Assembly: GCA_002068415.1 (NCBI GenBank)
Contig: MVZM01000001.1
Coordinates: 62,001-126,000 of the forward strand
Direction: 5' to 3'
Source of the DNA: Tenericutes bacterium ADurb.BinA124
GTDB lineage: Bacteria; Bacillota_I; Bacilli_A; ML615J-28; CAG-698
DNA length: 64,000 nt
Of the stretch, positions 63,178 to 64,000 are shown piece after piece. Positions within the stretch are counted from its first letter, which is position 1. Each line of letters starts with the position of its first letter. The notes below the pieces were generated by a model. That model had not been told where the DNA came from, ran no database searches, and saw only the letters and a program-made list of their open reading frames with translations. The position numbers and the translations under genes are program-made.

Positions 63178-63203
63178 GCAAACCACATGGTTTGCTTTTT
63201 TAA
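63176..63203 (+). terminator. Terminator after leuS
   Basis: AAGCAAACC (63176-63184) pairs with GGTTTGCTT (63189-63197), followed by T; the stem overlaps the stop codon. Confidence 0.88.
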
Positions 63204-63245
63204 AGGATTTTGCTTTTTTTTGGATAATATATCATTGGTGATAGG

Positions 63246-63575
63246 ATGAATTGTTTGGTAAAACGAAGCTTTTTAAATATGGAAACTGTTTTTCGCTGCG
63301 ATCGCTGTGAACATTTTGTGCTTGATGAACAAATCATTGTCGGTAATAAAACCATTGGCATTTATCATATCTTTCCCGGGTGCCGCTTGCTTAAAGACCT
63401 CACCAATGACCAAATCGCTCATTCTCAGCGTTTAAAGTTGCTTTTGAAAGATGCGATTATTTTTCAAGAGCAAATCGTTCTTTTTTATGAGGAAAGTTTG
63501 TCTTTTAATCGCTTGTTAGATGTTTTTTCCGCCTTTCTTGATGCTGGTTATTTTGTACAAATAATTACGCTTTAA
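63246..63575 (+). CDS. Small CxxC protein upstream of hpf, unknown
   Basis: The 109-residue protein has FRCDRCEHF near residue 17-25, a possible half zinc site, and a C-terminal helix-rich end. In many Bacillota comFA and comFC sit just before the hibernation factor gene. This small gene might be a relic or unrelated. ATG 63246 has a weak GATAGG site. No confident family assignment. Confidence 0.5.
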   Translation: MNCLVKRSFLNMETVFRCDRCEHFVLDEQIIVGNKTIGIYHIFPGCRLLKDLTNDQIAHSQRLKLLLKDAIIFQEQIVLFYEESLSFNRLLDVFSAFLDAGYFVQIITL

Positions 63576-63589
63576 AACGCTTATTTATT

Positions 63590-63618
63590 TTTACATATCT
63601 TTTTTTATGTGGTATAAT
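63590..63618 (+). promoter_or_regulatory. Promoter of the hibernation factor gene
   Basis: TTTACA at 63590-63595 and a perfect TATAAT at 63613-63618 with a 17-base spacer. Confidence 0.82.
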
Positions 63619-63651
63619 TAAGGCGTAAACTTAAGCAAAGGAGATGATTTT

Positions 63652-64000
63652 ATGAAAGTAATTGTACGTGGCAAAAACAAATTTGTGCCGTCGGATGCGA
63701 TTAAACAGTACGCAACCGAAAAATTACAAAAACTCGAACAATACTTTAGTTCCCGGGAGAATCTAGAAGCTAATGTTTTGTGCAAGGTTTATGAAAGTTA
63801 CCAAACTGTGGAGATTACCATTCCCACGAAGAATGTGTTATTAAGAGCGGAAGTCAAGAATCAAACTATTTATGGGGCCATTGACTTAGCCATTGACAAA
63901 CTAGAAACCCAAATTCGAAAACACAAATCCAAAATTTATAAATCCATGAAACATCGTTCTGGGGTCGGCCAATTTTATGCTTCCCAATCCGACTTTGATG
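63652..64000 (+). CDS. hpf: Ribosome hibernation promoting factor, N-terminal part (window end)
   Basis: The reading frame from ATG 63652 runs off the window after 116 codons. It starts MKVIVRGKNKFVPSDAIKQY and shows the HPF/RaiA N-terminal fold with KLEQYF, VEITIPTKNVLLRAE and IDLAIDKLETQIRKHKSK. HPF binds 30S subunits and pairs ribosomes into inactive 100S dimers in stationary phase. The long form with a C-terminal dimer domain, usual in Bacillota, cannot be confirmed here. A good AAAGGAGATG site and promoter precede it. Confidence 0.93.
   Translation, partial: MKVIVRGKNKFVPSDAIKQYATEKLQKLEQYFSSRENLEANVLCKVYESYQTVEITIPTKNVLLRAEVKNQTIYGAIDLAIDKLETQIRKHKSKIYKSMKHRSGVGQFYASQSDFD

Noticed and set aside
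1-64000. CRISPR arrays, tRNA or rRNA genes
   Set aside because: I saw no regularly spaced short repeats with unique spacers and no cloverleaf or rRNA-like sequence anywhere in the window.

Overview
The window is AT-rich, standard-code bacterial DNA: TGA acts as a stop and tryptophan is TGG. It has strong AGGAGG-type ribosome sites and canonical TTGAAA-17-TATAAT promoters. The gene content (typA, ABC-F ATPase, DegV proteins, a split glycine decarboxylase, a BY-kinase system, lipoproteins with Ig-like repeats) fits a low-GC Bacillota. A relative of the Mollicutes/Erysipelotrichia side of the Bacilli is my best guess, but the sequence alone does not fix the genus.

Positions 1 to about 24.1 kb are the late half of a tailed-phage genome, almost certainly a prophage, all on the plus strand. 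The window opens inside the replication module (ssb). A putative late regulator follows, then a 336-base control region with twin 10-bp repeats, an extended -10 promoter, leader hairpins and an intrinsic terminator. Packaging and head genes come next: small and large terminase, portal, and a minor capsid protein with a toxin-like C-terminus. A CPCC-motif protein, a Tad2-like anti-Thoeris protein, scaffold and major capsid protein follow. After that come small connector genes, a tail-tube candidate, an 815-residue hub/baseplate protein, baseplate proteins, a repeat-bearing coiled-coil protein and two tail fibres. A cassette of small membrane proteins closes the module. I see no tape-measure gene, tail-chaperone frameshift or endolysin, and integrase and repressor lie outside the window or are absent. 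The right end has a strong terminator and GGTGTC repeats that may be integrase arm sites. It also has a gene-free structured stretch.

From 24.5 kb on the genes are chromosomal. In order they are: an NlpC/P60 lipoprotein; a K+-independent-type proton pyrophosphatase; an ArsB-like transporter; the operon ABC-F - typA - 5'-nucleotidase lipoprotein; and two DegV (FakB-like) genes alternating with two TIM-barrel isomerase-like genes. Next is a run of U32 peptidase/hydroxylase, acyltransferase, zinc-ribbon membrane protein and a surface-anchored ComEC-type metallo-beta-lactamase protein. Then come an EF-G paralogue, an RluA pseudouridine synthase, a Wzz/BY-kinase/PHP-phosphatase trio and a lipoprotein with duplicated Ig-like domains. 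A complete glycine cleavage operon follows (lplA-gcvT-gcvH-gcvPA-gcvPB-lpdA), then formimidoyltransferase, a DUF1189-like membrane protein, leuS, a small CxxC protein and the start of the ribosome hibernation factor gene.

The glycine cleavage operon is self-contained: it encodes the lipoylating enzyme and all P, H, T and L components. With the neighbouring formimidoyltransferase it feeds one-carbon units to folate. The most interesting accessory DNA is the phage segment 5.4-7.5 kb, which combines a capsid-borne toxin candidate, its possible immunity gene and an anti-defence gene.
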